64,000 nucleotides of DNA from contig CM068580.1 in the NCBI GenBank assembly GCA_035048485.1, positions 56,869,983 through 56,933,982 of the forward strand, read 5' to 3'. Positions 21,229 through 32,171 of this stretch are shown piece by piece (the stretch's first letter is position 1; every line of letters begins with the position of its first letter). A program made the position numbers and the translations under genes. The stretch is from Pteria penguin (Eukaryota > Mollusca > Bivalvia > Pterioida > Pteriidae). The notes under the pieces are model-generated. The model ran no database searches. It saw only the letters and a list, made by a program, of their open reading frames with translations, and was not told the origin of the DNA.

Positions 21229-23928
21229 TATATGTGCACGTACATACATGTATATATACACACATACACACATAATATACATAAATATATACACATTATT
21301 ATAGTTAGTAAAGCCGGTGCATTTTATAAATATCCCTATGTCGTAGATGTAAAGGATAAGGTTAACTGACCTTTAGAGACTGAGGCTAGATCCATGTGTA
21401 TGATTCAAGATTTTAAGACATACACACATATACATCCACACATACATACATAGAGATAGATGCCAGATGATACTGAGCATTTAATGTATTGAGATAAAGT
21501 GCATATGTGCAGAAGACATATGCCAACCCACAACCATACAGCAAGTTGCAGATGTAACTGGGCAATCAGTGACAGGAGGAGAAACTTTTCGCGTTTCTCT
21601 AGTCAGATCCCCCTCCAATCACCAAAGCCCAACTACCTCCCCAACATTATGTACCCAAATGGATTTACAATATCCACCACACCCATTTCAAGAAGAATAG
21701 CCAACAGGAAAGTTAGCTTTCATATTAAGATAGATCTGAAATTTGAACAAAGATTGTTCACTTATATAGTAACAGATTCAAGGTCACACATTAATATAGT
21801 AATATTTATAAGTAATGATATTGTAGTCTTGAAAAGGTTATAGATCTACAAGATGTCCCCATTTCTGTGTAAATGCCACAATATTCATATTTCTCATGTA
21901 GGTATATTTTCCAAATCTTTGCAATATATAATTTCTTTTTTTACTCCCTCTATGGTTGGAATCGATTTCCTCGGCTTTTGTTTGAATATGTATTTTTCAC
22001 AAGGAGGATTAAGAGATTTATAATAGGATCTTTAACCTTTCCCCCCAAAAGTACACATGTAATATTTAGGATAACAGTTGACTTAAAACTCCTGACAACC
22101 AGTGTTCAAAATTTCTCCAAATAGAGTTTACATGTATACATTCATAAAACAAGTGTATAATTGATTCAGTAGATTCTGAGCAAAAAGTGCGTCTACCAGT
22201 ATCATGAAGTCCTATTTTGAATAAATATGACTTTGTGCCTAATATTCTACAAAATATTCTATGCTGGAGCCACAATTATGTAAACATAAGTAGTGGTTCT
22301 CCCAATATTTTAAATTACATGTAGTTTGTATTTCAAGTTTATTTTCCCATTTAAATTCACTTTTAGGTTTTTTGTAATTTATGAAAATTGATAAATCGTA
22401 TATGTGTTTTGAACCTCTTTTCCTCTTTTGTTAAAACTTTGATTACATTGGGAATGAATTGAAGTTTAGTAATATAGTGGTTGTATTTGTTTGGCTCAAA
22501 TTCAAACTTTTCAGTAAGTACCTGCTGCAGCCCATAGTAGATAGTAAAATGTACTACTGCGGTGCATTGTTGTTAGTGCCATAGTCATGTGACACCAATT
22601 ACTTTCGTATTTTACTTGTATATTGTATTTATTGCAAAAATCTCTTTGGCTCATTAAAGCTCCAGTTTCATTGCATAAATCATATATGTAATATACACTT
22701 TTTCAAATCGACTCTTTGTAACATATACTCTTGTTATCTATTTTAATAGCAGTGTTATACCATATAGGGGTGAAAGCTATATTTGAAGGATCGTAATTAA
22801 AAAAGTTAAAAAATCTCTCCAAAACAATTTGAAGAACTTTGGTGGAAAACCATCAGTACCTGGCCTCTTTCCTGACATGCATCCTTTTGGATTTTTTTAA
22901 AAAATTTATCTTTTGTTATTTCATTCTCTAGTGATTCTTTTTTACTTGAATTTAGTTTCGTAACATTCTCTCCAGGATGTAGATTATCAAAATCACAATC
23001 TTCAATTTCACTGTCTTTGTTACTATAAAGATTGACGTAAAATGCTTTAATGCTAAAAATAATACAAGATTTTGATAATACGTAGTTCATCATATGATAT
23101 ATTTTTTCTATCAATACGCTCTTTCTTTTTAATTGAACAGATTATCGTTGCCCCTTTTAGTGCAACCATCCCAAACTTTACAAGCATATTCTAAAATGTG
23201 AAGAAAAAAGTATTGTAAGTTTTATCCAGGGCCTGTTTACTAAGTATGAATTTTAACTTACACATGACATTTATTTCCTTTAAAGCAGATTTACATATAC
23301 TGTCAATGTCAAGCGACCACTTAGCATTAGAAAAAAGGGTGATTCCTAGATGTTTATGATTAGAAGTCGAGTTTATTAGCGTGTTATCAAACTCATATCA
23401 TATAATTATTCTTGTATCAGTTTCAAAGGTATAGATTCTCACCTATTCAATATGTAAAAGGCAATTTCAATGGTTGACTGTTTCCGATTTAGAACTTTAC
23501 AATTAGAGTGTTTTAGCCATGAAACCAATGTTGACGTCACAGTTTTAGCCATACTACGAGGTGAAACCACATTAAAATGCGTTTTAGAGCATTGAATTAG
23601 AATAATGATATAGCGTTGTGTGGTATATGTTTTAGCAGAGAGATCTATGAATCAGGAGATAGCACATTTGTGATTAAATCATTGGCATGCATACATTGTG
23701 TCATTTTGTTGTTGCAAATACCGATTTTACAGCTCCGCTAACGCGTCGTGGTAAACGAAAATTTGCGACTATTATATGACACAATTTATGCCTGTAAATG
23801 GTTCAAACACGACCATACTATCCCCTAGTTGATAGCTCTAACTTACCTGGATCTACATAAGCTGCACTATCAACAGTCTGTGCAAAAATCATGATACATA
23901 ATGCGATTTGAATGTACAGTATCTCCAT
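17292..23928 (-). CDS. Secreted ten-cysteine protein, single VWC-like or beta-microseminoprotein-like domain (3 exons)
   Basis: Coding exons are 23928-23847, 17787-17688 and 17466-17292, giving 118 residues. The splice phases (1 then 2) keep the frame open, and the donors read GTAAGT and GTGAGT. Residues 1 to about 22 form a signal peptide with a hydrophobic core. The predicted mature part has ten cysteines (30, 47, 50, 52, 59, 62, 74, 88, 89, 95), including C-x2-C-x-C after a tryptophan and a C-C-x5-C near the end in the context YPECC. This matches single von Willebrand factor C proteins of invertebrates and also recalls beta-microseminoprotein, which likewise has ten cysteines. A possible N-glycosylation site is N102-V-T. 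The product is inferred to be extracellular, with all five cysteine pairs oxidised. Such small secreted proteins are often immune- or stress-related in invertebrates, but nothing here fixes the role. Intron 1 is about 6.06 kb and intron 2 is 221 bp. Confidence 0.85.
17688..17787 (-). CDS. Exon 2 of the secreted cysteine-rich gene (C-x2-C-x-C half)
   Basis: A 100-base exon with acceptor TTTTAG and donor CTC|GTGAGT. It carries cysteines 30, 47, 50, 52 and 59 and the [13 protein letters not shown] motif. It is too short and too split to stand out as an open frame, but it joins exons 1 and 3 exactly in frame. Confidence 0.83.
19287..19448. mobile_element. MITE in intron 1 of the secreted-protein gene
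   Basis: ATAGACCCTTCCGCTATTAC and GTGGGACTAACAT at the left pair with ATGTTAGTCCCGCAGTAACG and AAAGGGTCTAT at the right. About 160 bp, no coding frame, and a TGACGTCAT motif lies inside. Confidence 0.7.
20140..20700 (-). mobile_element. LINE RT C-terminal fragment in intron 1
   Basis: On the minus strand it encodes a [17 protein letters not shown] segment, then a cysteine motif [17 protein letters not shown]. This is the pattern at the end of many LINE RT proteins. Several frame changes and stops interrupt it, so it is a dead remnant within the 6 kb intron of the secreted-protein gene. Confidence 0.65.
21137..21225. repeat. (TA)n microsatellite in intron 1
   Basis: About 80 bases of TA, with frames open in both directions only because the unit lacks stops. 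Confidence 0.9.
21970..23125 (-). mobile_element. LINE RT remnant (RT N-terminal block and C-terminal zinc-knuckle)
   Basis: On the minus strand, 23114-22806 encodes [22 protein letters not shown] and, after a frame change, the G-T-D-G-F-P block typical of LINE RT starts. 22275-22066 encodes [16 protein letters not shown] and [15 protein letters not shown], the terminal Cys/His motif. The part between is decayed, without an intact catalytic box. Confidence 0.65.
23130..23430 (-). mobile_element. Second LINE fragment, RT thumb region
   Basis: On the minus strand it encodes [20 protein letters not shown] and [11 protein letters not shown]. These are the 'HLGV ... W..HI ... LEYA..VWD' signature following the catalytic core of many LINE RTs. 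It abuts the other remnant at 21970-23125, so one may be inserted beside the other. Confidence 0.65.
23684..23793. repeat. Short inverted repeat pair in intron 1
   Basis: GGCATGCATACATTGTGTCA (23684-23703) pairs with TGACACAATTTATGCC (23777-23792). It may be a small MITE or a regulatory hairpin near the promoter-side end of the intron. Confidence 0.45.
23847..23928 (-). CDS. Exon 1 of the secreted cysteine-rich gene (start codon and signal peptide)
   Basis: The ATG at 23928-23926 opens a frame of 27 codons plus one base. It encodes a hydrophobic leader ([17 protein letters not shown] and onward) and ends at a consensus donor, CCAG|GTAAGT. Cleavage is most likely near residue 22, before the AYVDP segment. 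No in-frame upstream ATG is needed, and the start lies at a normal distance from a TATA box. Confidence 0.82.
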
Positions 23929-23977
23929 TTTTACGTCAACGTACACCCTTTCATCAATAATCTCTGTTCTGTTTTGA

Positions 23978-23987
23978 TTTATATATA
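23978..23987 (-). promoter_or_regulatory. TATA box of the secreted cysteine-rich gene
   Basis: On the minus strand the sequence reads TATATATAAA, about 50 bases upstream of the ATG. That leaves room for a transcription start near 23950 and a 5' leader of about 20-25 bases. The spacing is typical of a metazoan TATA promoter. The start site itself is inferred. Confidence 0.55.
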
Positions 23988-24212
23988 GGAGTAAATGACC
24001 TATAATGAATTTTATCTCGCCGTTTTGAAATACAATGTACTTAGTGATAGTCAGTCCTTACTGAATGCACTACACCGAGTTTACGAAGTTCATAATCCAT
24101 AGCCTAGTACTTCTAACCCATAAATGAAAAACCCCAAGGGAAAAAACAGAAGAAAGAAAGAAAAATAAACAATAAAAAAGAAAGAAAATAGAAATAGAAA
24201 AGAAAATAATAT

Positions 24213-24258
24213 CCACCGAACCCCCCCCCCCCCCAAAAAAAAAGAAAGAACAAAAACC

Positions 24259-24302
<44 letters not shown>
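24213..24302. repeat. C-run, A-run and (AAT)n tract
   Basis: A C-run of about 14, an A-run, and an (AAT)n stretch of about 42 bases. The minus-strand frames here are low-complexity artefacts. Confidence 0.9.
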
Positions 24303-24303
<1 letters not shown>

Positions 24304-24819
24304 CCAAGCACATATATTGAGTGTCGTTGTAAGTTTTGTCGGTGCACGATATCCTGTTGTACTTACAAGTGTAATATATATATACATGTACACAAACATC
24401 AGTACAACCACGTGCCACAATTAATCTTTGTGTCACAAACAGAATGAAATTAACATCAGTGTACCGATCATATCTTGCTTCCAACTTTGTGGCATGTTAA
24501 GTGACACACCAGATAAACCCTGATGTTGAAAGATACGTTAATGATATCTATCCACACAAACTTTAGTAAACAAAGCCAATAAATCTAATAAGGAAACGCA
24601 GCTTTCCTGGACAAATACATTAAAGTTATTGACAACAATAAACATACTAGGATTTATAACATTCGTGAGGACTTTGGATTTCCTTTATAATTGTGATTTC
24701 TCCTAGTTGGATATTGAAGTCCCTTGACTCTCGTTATTCGAAATATATTTATATTTCTTATTTGGTTCGATTTGCAAGAGTCTGCACTAACGATTTTTTT
24801 TAATTTACGTTTTAACTAG

Positions 24820-24995
24820 AACTGTCCTTTCGGGACAAATGCTCCCCCACGCGGCAGCAAGGTTAAATAACAACAAATTAGTTCATAGATTAACAGTGAG
24901 TTTAGGTCAATGTCATGATATACATTTGTACCGTATATCAAAGCCCTAACGCTTACTGTTCAAGAGATATAATCAATACAATAATAATAATGAAG

Positions 24996-25069
<74 letters not shown>

Positions 25070-25760
25070 TAAACTCCAGACAAGGTCATGTCTGTGGATA
25101 GCACAAAGTCCCAAAAAGAAACTAGTAGTTCAATCCAAAATAAGATTTTAATGCATTCACATTGTGATATTATTCTGAATGATTGTACATCAGTTGAAAT
25201 TCAAATGATATTTATTAGAAAAAGAAAACTCATTTGAAATTTAAAAGTTGAAATAAAATTCAATTTACAACAATATCATTTGCAATTTTTTATGGCAAAC
25301 CACAAAAATAACTTATTCTATGGAAAGGGAAATGAGAAAAATCCCAACATGGTGGTATTTAGAGAAAAAAGTCCCCAAAATAGCAAAAACACCAAATAAA
25401 AAAAATTTAAAAATAGCCCTAAAGAGATGAAATGGGAGGTCCACATCTTTATGTGTTATTGATGCTAAATTTATGATTTCAGGAGAATCTATAGGAAGGA
25501 AATGAGAAATATTCCGGTCAAGGTTGTATCTAGAGAACAAAGTCCCAAAAGTGGCAAAAAACATTAAAAATGTTTAGGAATGGCTTCAAAAAGATAAAAA
25601 TGGGAGGTACACACCTTTAAGAGGTTATAAAACTAAATCTAAAATTTAATTCCACTCTATGGAAAGGTAAATGAGGAAAACATATTTACGAACACCAGAC
25701 GGACGGACAAACAAAGTGATTCTAATATTTCCAATCGATTAAGTGTCCTGGGGACCCTTG
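24820..25760 (+). repeat. Composite mollusc repeat with (AAT)n and a duplicated 175 bp block
   Basis: Starts AACTAGAACTGTCCTTTCGG and ends near GACGGACGGACAAACAAAGT, both ends I associate with one bivalve repeat family. Inside are an (AAT)n tract and two imperfect copies of a block at about 25316-25490 and 25491-25670, sharing 'GGAAATGAGAAA', 'AGTCCCCAAAA' or 'AGTCCCAAAAG', and 'ATGGGAGGT'. Confidence 0.5.
24979..25069. repeat. (AAT)n microsatellite
   Basis: About 90 bases of AAT, within the 24820 composite repeat. Confidence 0.9.
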
Positions 25761-27480
25761 TCACAATCAATACATTGTTATGAGTAGTGAAACCTCGATT
25801 TTAATATCTCAAGTTGCATAAAACTTTTTATGTTTGTGTATATAAACGTCTTTGCGGCAATAGAAATGTTATAAGTATTGTACTTTTAACATCTTCTAAC
25901 TTTGTTGTAGTCTTTGCCTCGAACTTTGCACTTTAACTAACAAGAGGTGTGGACTACATGATAAAATTATGGATAAATCAAAACAGTAGACCAAAACGAC
26001 TGACCTTGTTGAAACCATTTCAGAGAATATAGAATCAGCCCGTATTAGCCTTCAGAGTGTTCGAGTGGATTTCAACAGATAAGAGACCTCACCTTACCTC
26101 AATACAAGCAAGTGCAGTTAGCTGTATAGTTGAAATATGGTTATTAAATTTACAGATTTAAATCCAATACTTGATGATATCCGTGTATACATTTTTAATG
26201 AATTTCAACCTGATTTCGTTTTTCTCTATTATTGTTTATTTCATTAATTTTTTTTATTTATAATTTTTTTCTTTTCTTTTTATTTATTTATTTTTTTTTT
26301 TTTTATTTTTATTTTTTTTTCCTTTGGCGGGAAATATGATCCGTAAACCGGTCAGTCACACCAATTAAGTAACCATTATTACATTAATTGACCATCCTCT
26401 ATTGGTATATGCACACTGAGGCGAAATCAAATACCCACTTTCTTACGTCCATGGAAAATTTTATCATGTGGTAGAGACTCACTTTCCTTGACTGTTTTTT
26501 ATGTTTCAAGTCGGCAAAAATGTAAAAAATATGCGAGAGTTACTCTTCTTTGCAAGGATTAAATTATTTAATTTAATTAGAATGCAGCGTATCTGTTAAT
26601 AACATATTCAAGATACAGCTTGGTGGCAACAGAATATGATTATCATTTGTAACGTATATAGTATTCTAAAGTAATTTCTTACAAGGACATTAAATGACTT
26701 ACAGCTAAATTGAAGCACAATTGCTCATCTTTCTAATCTTCTAAATCTTTCATCTTTAGAATTTTATTTTTCTTATTTTGTTAAAGGTAAATATGCACAT
26801 TCAAGAATTTTGAAATATCTTGTTTAATATAACAGTGAAATAAATGTTCTACTTGTAACTACATGTAGGGAGTGACTGTTGTTTGATTCCTTATATCATA
26901 TTCATTATCTAATATAAATGAATGCTTGGATTGTGACGTGATAAAAGAATGACGAGGATATAATGGGAAATAAGACTGATACGAAACAAGGTATACTACA
27001 CGATAGAAATGATACGAGATTAACTGACCTTGTATTAACTCGTAGAATAAAACTACGACGGTAAATGGCTAAAGACTTCATTTTCCTCTCTTGGTTCATG
27101 TAGCACGCACATAGTCGCAAAAAATATTAATGTTGACTTCTTCCTCAATTTATTTACTAGTGCAATTTAAATGTAATTTAAACACGCCCTCCGATAGAAA
27201 GAGTTTGAGGAAACAAATACAAAAATGACATTAAATCATTTTGTTGCATGCCTGAGTGTGTCATGAGGCTGAAATGTTGTCGCGTGAATGCACTACTGCA
27301 AGATCTGAGAGTGAGGTCATGGGGTTAAAGAAATGTATTGATAGATATTTTGAGTTAGGCGTATGCCTTTTTTTCTGCAGGAGACGAAATGACAGCTCTT
27401 ACGTAATATAACAATACACATAAAAATAAAAAACAGAACAAAAATAAGTTGTGGGATTTTGCAATAATTTAAAAATATAC
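25761..27480. other. Mostly unannotated; faint retroelement 3' UTR trace
   Basis: 26336-26415 aligns weakly with the retroelement 3' UTR (GTAAACCGGTCAGTCACACC and TGACCATCCTCTATTGGTA). Otherwise AT-rich and T-rich tracts. Confidence 0.4.
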
Positions 27481-27629
27481 AAAGGAAACAACTGGCAAAA
27501 AAAAAAAAAAAAAAAAAAAAACCCACACACACATACACACAAAACCACAACCAAGACTGTAATCTCTGCTCTGGTCAAATAACGTTTAGGGGAAACATAG
27601 ATCACCAAACGAGGATGAGATGCAGATAA

Positions 27630-27704
27630 TTATCTTAACACATACACACACGCACACCTACATACATCCACACACACACCTACACACACACACCCCTCAT
27701 GCAC

Positions 27705-27800
<96 letters not shown>
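27630..27800. repeat. (CA)n followed by (TA)n
   Basis: Mixed CA-rich repeats from 27630, pure (CA)n to about 27753, then (TA)n to 27800. An A-run of about 22 lies at 27499-27520. Confidence 0.9.
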
Positions 27801-27802
<2 letters not shown>

Positions 27803-28025
27803 TTAATTGATATTGCATTTGTACATGCTTATAAAACGTTACTACTACATATACCCTGTACATTACACATATGATTTCCACAGTAATTAATCAATGAATA
27901 TTTTACTTTTAAAGACTACCACACTCCTTCTCCTCGACCCCATTCCCCCCTTTTCTTATACAACTGAGTTAGATGTCTTCTTACATTACTTCATCCACAG
28001 CGTACTCTGATACGGATCAATAACC

Positions 28026-28753
28026 TTAAACACAAAAGATCTTGTGTTACATAGGGAGTAAAGAGCGATGTCATGCATTACTTAAACACAAAAGATCTTG
28101 TGTTACATAGGGAGTAAAGAGCGATGTCATGCATTACTTAAACACAAAAGATCTTGTGTTACATAGGGAGTAAAGAGCGATGTCATGCATTACTTAAACA
28201 CAAAAGATCTTGTGTTACATAGGGAGTAAAGAGTGATGTCATGCATTACTTAAACACAAAGGATCTTGTGTTACATAGGGAGTAAAGAGCGATGTCATGC
28301 ATTACTTAAACACAAAAGATCTTGTGTTACATAGGGAGTAAAGAGCGATGTCATGCATTACTTAAACACAAAAGATCTTGTGTTACATAGGGAGTAAAGA
28401 GCGATGTCATGCATTACTTAAACACAAAAGATCTTGTGTTACATAGGGAGTAAAGAGCGATGTCATGCATTACTTAAACACAAAAGATCTTGTGTTACAT
28501 AGGGAGTAAAGAGCGATGTCATGCATTACTTAAACACAAAGGATCTTGTGTTACATAGGGAGTAAAGAGCGATGTCATGCATTACTTAAACACAAAAGAT
28601 CTTGTGTTACATAGGGAGTAAAGAGCGATGTCATGCATTACTTAAACACAAAAGATCTTGTGTTACATAGGGAGTAAAGAGCGATGTCATGCATTACTTA
28701 AACACAAAAGATCTTGTGTTACATAGGGAGTAAAGAGCGATGTCATGCATTAC
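28026..28753 (+). repeat. 56 bp satellite, exactly 13 tandem copies
   Basis: The unit begins TTAAACACAAAAGATCTTGT and ends GATGTCATGCATTAC. Unit starts are evenly spaced by 56 from 28026 to 28698. The copies are nearly identical: unit 4 has a single C-to-T (GAGTGATG) and units 5 and 10 share an A-to-G (ACAAAGGATC). Each unit carries a perfect 7 bp inverted repeat, AACACAA and TTGTGTT, around AAGATC. There are no spacers between repeats, so this is not a CRISPR array. Confidence 0.95.
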
Positions 28754-28987
28754 TTAAAAATTGCGAGGAAAGTGAGATATTCATTTTATGATATGAATAT
28801 GTGTGTTTTATGCTTGCTTGCCAGAATTTATGCCAGTTTTCTCTACAATATACATACACATATATATACGTGTTTTAAGGCGTTTTGCCCAACAACGTCA
28901 TATCAGAAAAGAGGATACAAAACAATAAAATAAGTTCACAATAGAGAAGTACAACCCCCCCCCCCCCCCAAAAAAAAAAAAAAAAAA

Positions 28988-29030
28988 AAACAATTCCGAT
29001 ACCGACTTAGGACGGTCAAGTGATGTCGTC
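28988..29030 (+). repeat. Solo copy of the 19 bp retroelement 3' module
   Basis: TACCGACTTAGGACGGTCA (29000-29018) is identical to the retroelement 3' UTR at 4054, but no further element sequence surrounds it. It follows a C-run and an A-run. Confidence 0.6.
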
Positions 29031-29320
29031 TAAATACACTAATGGCAATTCACGTAAACACAAGTGCAAAAAGGTGCAAGGAATGCAAGGATTCGTCAAT
29101 TTGTAGCAGTATAATTCGTATTATTATGTTCTATGATAGGATCGTGAAATCGGGCCATCTCGTCTCGTCTACAGGCTACTTACTCGGAAAACACTCCTAA
29201 TCGATCGAAATCGAATGTTTACATAATACCTTTTCTCCATATAGTATATCATTCTATGGTGACACGTTAGGATCAATATTCTACCAGTTTTACATAGCAA
29301 TACAAAGCGTCATAAGGATA

Positions 29321-29506
29321 GTGTAAACGAAAAACATTTTAGCGTGGGGGTAATTTTCGCGTGTTCTCGATTAAGCAATAATAGCGAAAATAACCTCAGC
29401 ACGAAATAAAACCCACTCTGACAAAAAATAAATAAATGAAAAGAAAGAAATTAAAGACTCTGATAACGCGAAAATTATCCCCACTCGAAAGTAACCACGT
29501 TTACAT
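29321..29506. mobile_element. Fold-back MITE
   Basis: GTGGGGGTAATTTTCGCG (29344-29361) pairs with CGCGAAAATTATCCCCAC (29467-29484), and outer GTGTAAACG pairs with CGTTTACAT. The ends resemble a GTTTAC/AAAATAACC element I associate with mollusc genomes. No coding frame. Confidence 0.7.
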
Positions 29507-30639
29507 TACCCACGATATAAGTTTCTTTTTGGAATATTTATAGATATATAAGATATAGACAAGTAACACGTATGAACACCACATAAATCCCAGTTAATCT
29601 TTCACTGAAGGTCAATTTCAATCATTTTTAAACAATATGATAGCGCTAGTTCTTAGGTATATTGTTTTCATTCCTTGTGTTTAAATTTCCAATTCGTACT
29701 TTATTTCTCTTCGCCTCAAAAGTCAAAGGAATTTGATGAAGGGATATATTTAATCTAGAAAATTTAAAGATATATCTGTGCATAAGGATAATTCTTTGTT
29801 AACTTTTGAACAAATCAATTGAAATTCTGTACTCATGATTAAGAAAACAGGAGTATATCCTTGTACATAGCGTTGATTTCTAAAATTTTACCTCTACATA
29901 TGACGTGGGTTTTTTTTTTATTATATAGTTCATTCAGAATTGTAATTCTTAAACAATAGATTGTTGTCTGTTTTTTAAAGCTCTTTATTCAACGTTTCAG
30001 CCAATGGCCTTTAACAAGATGAATCACTTAAATGATGGAACATATTTGATTTCTTTCTACATTCATAAATTCTTGGTTTTCCATAGTTTTGATCTCGAAC
30101 ACCATAAGAGACACCAATATCGAAAGGCGAAATCTGGTGTACTTATTTAGTACTAGCAGTTCTATACATCATATGGTTATAAATTCTTTCTTTCAATTCA
30201 CAATTCACATTCTCAATACACAACTACGGAACTGAATATGAAAACCAATTACAAATATGATTTGTAACGTTCATCTTAACAGTACCATTCGTCTGTGTCA
30301 AATCATTTTCTACAAAATGGACGTACAGTTGGATGGAATGATTAAATATTTTAAGCGGTATTTCAAAATAAATCAATGCTAATTTGATAAAAACTGAAAT
30401 TTTAATGAAAATACTGTATTTTGAATTTTAGAATATTTTAATGACCTTTATGAAAGTTTAAAAATTCTGTTTAAATTGTTTATCCAACTTCTAAATTTTG
30501 ATATCAAAAAGTAAGAAAAATATTTGGTAGAAACGTGACAACAAATCACAATTTTCTGAGAAAACATATTCTAGATTTTTACTTTTGTGAATAAACGAGA
30601 AACTACATTTACATACAACCAGTAAAGATCTCAGACATT
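29507..30639. other. No gene; possible retroelement scrap near 29985
   Basis: TTCAACGTTTCAGCCAATGG resembles a short motif seen in mollusc retroelements. Nothing else was recognised. Confidence 0.3.
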
Positions 30640-30925
30640 TGTTTATTTGTTTATGTATCTGATTCTTGCTTCATGTACGTCACATTTAGAATATTGCCGT
30701 AACATGATGACGATATCTGCCTCATGCAAAACACAGAAATTTAGACCTTTGAAACGGACCCAACCGAGGCAGTGAGAAATCTGTTTCTTTCCACGTCTAC
30801 TGTGACACGGACATCGGTTTTGGTGTCTCATCCGAAAAGCAGGACAACAACAAAACACCATCGGGAGTCGAACCAGGGGCCTTTCGGCTATAAGCCGAGC
30901 AGCCAACCCATTGAGCTACGCCGGC
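30640..30925 (-). mobile_element. Near full-length tRNA-headed SINE
   Basis: On the minus strand the head reads GCCGGCGTAGCTCAATGGGT (A box) and later GGTTCGACTCCC (B box). The family core follows (GGATGAGACACC, TCTCACTGCCTCGG, GGTCCGTTTCAAAGGTC), then a tail ending (AAAC/AAAT)n. The head still looks like a tRNA gene, but an intact tRNA fold was not verified. Confidence 0.75.
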
Positions 30926-31850
30926 TTCATAAGACAAATACACAGTTATCACTATTTGTATGTAGTACTAGTGCAGTCAATACAGAGTCTTTACATAAAT
31001 AAAACTTATGACCTCTACCATTTGAAACTCGAGGTTCTTCGCAAATAAATAGATTAATTATAACCATAGTGTGTACAATAAACAATGGTCTGTGAGTCTA
31101 ACACTTGGTTTCATAAATATTTCAGATATAAATTCCTTTTTAATATTTGATGAAATCTCAACTTAATGGTCTAGTACGAAACACCCATTCTTAATAATAA
31201 CTTCTGTATGTTATTCACTCAGGCTGTTGGCGTGTCGGAGAGACGTGACATAAAATTCTCAAAAGTAGGAAAAACGTGTTTATGAACTTTAAAAAGGCTA
31301 ATAGTATGAAAATTCTAATTACTACTACGAGAAAAGGGGTGGGAGCATGGCATTGGAATCCACTTTTATGCATACTACTAAAATTGTTATACTTTTGTTT
31401 GCGAAGGGCCGAGGAGTGTGTTTCTCAGTGTGTTTCAATTTATACTACTTTTATTTTAACAGAATAACATATAAATATAATTTAAGAAGGGTATAAATTA
31501 GAATTGGTACCTTCTATTACAAGACAAGTTTTTTTTAATTAACTAATTGATTAATTAATTAATTTATTTTTATGTATTGTTTTATTAGTACTAGTGTTGC
31601 TCGGGTGGTATTTCACAGTCCAAGAGAAGAACTAAAGGGGAAGTATAAATCTTTATAATAAAATAAAAGCTTTCAAATACACGTAATGTGAAAGATTTAT
31701 ATAATAAAAATATAGTAACAAATAAATTAATAGATTAAGAAATAAAAGGCATAGTTATATAAAGTATTTTGCTCTCTTTACTGTTTCCCAAAATGTTTTT
31801 CTTACGTTCTCCTACTTTCGATAACAAACTGATGGGTGCTCCCTGAACAG

Positions 31851-31864
31851 CAGTTATAATGCAG
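31851..31864. repeat. Left target site duplication of the 31865 SINE
   Basis: CAGTTATAATGCAG, identical to 31979-31992. Confidence 0.85.
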
Positions 31865-31978
31865 TTGGTTGGTTGGTTGATTGGTGTTTTTACGTCGATT
31901 TCAACAATTTTTCAGTTATATCGCGACATAGAAGCAGGAGGTAACCAACCTCTTAAACATAGTGGCGCAATCCGGGGA
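31865..31978 (-). mobile_element. 5'-truncated second-family SINE with a perfect 14 bp target duplication
   Basis: The plus strand starts with the tail complement (TTGGTTGG)n, then GGTGTTTTTACGTCGATTTC and TTATATCGCGACATAGAAGC, and stops at CGCAATCCGGGGA before reaching the tRNA head. It is flanked by identical copies of CAGTTATAATGCAG at 31851-31864 and 31979-31992. Confidence 0.85.
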
Positions 31979-32171
31979 CAGTTATAATGCAGGAAACTGA
32001 TGACTCAAATCATATACAAAAAATCAGTATAACTGATGGATGCTCCAAGAAACACAGCAATAATGAAGGAAATGAATGACTCAATATATAAAAAAATCAT
32101 TGTACTAATTGATGACTATTTCAAATCTCAATGTATCATATGGATATCCAGTTGTGTCAATTGGTGTGATT

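Noticed and set aside
24070..24484. Three overlapping minus-strand frames of 85-123 codons
   Set aside because: Built on (AAT)n, C-run and A-rich sequence; no motif.
28026..28753. CRISPR array
   Set aside because: Repeats are directly adjacent with no unique spacers, and the window is eukaryotic.
30857..30925. Functional tRNA gene
   Set aside because: The tRNA-like head is followed directly by the SINE core shared with other copies, so it is a SINE head.
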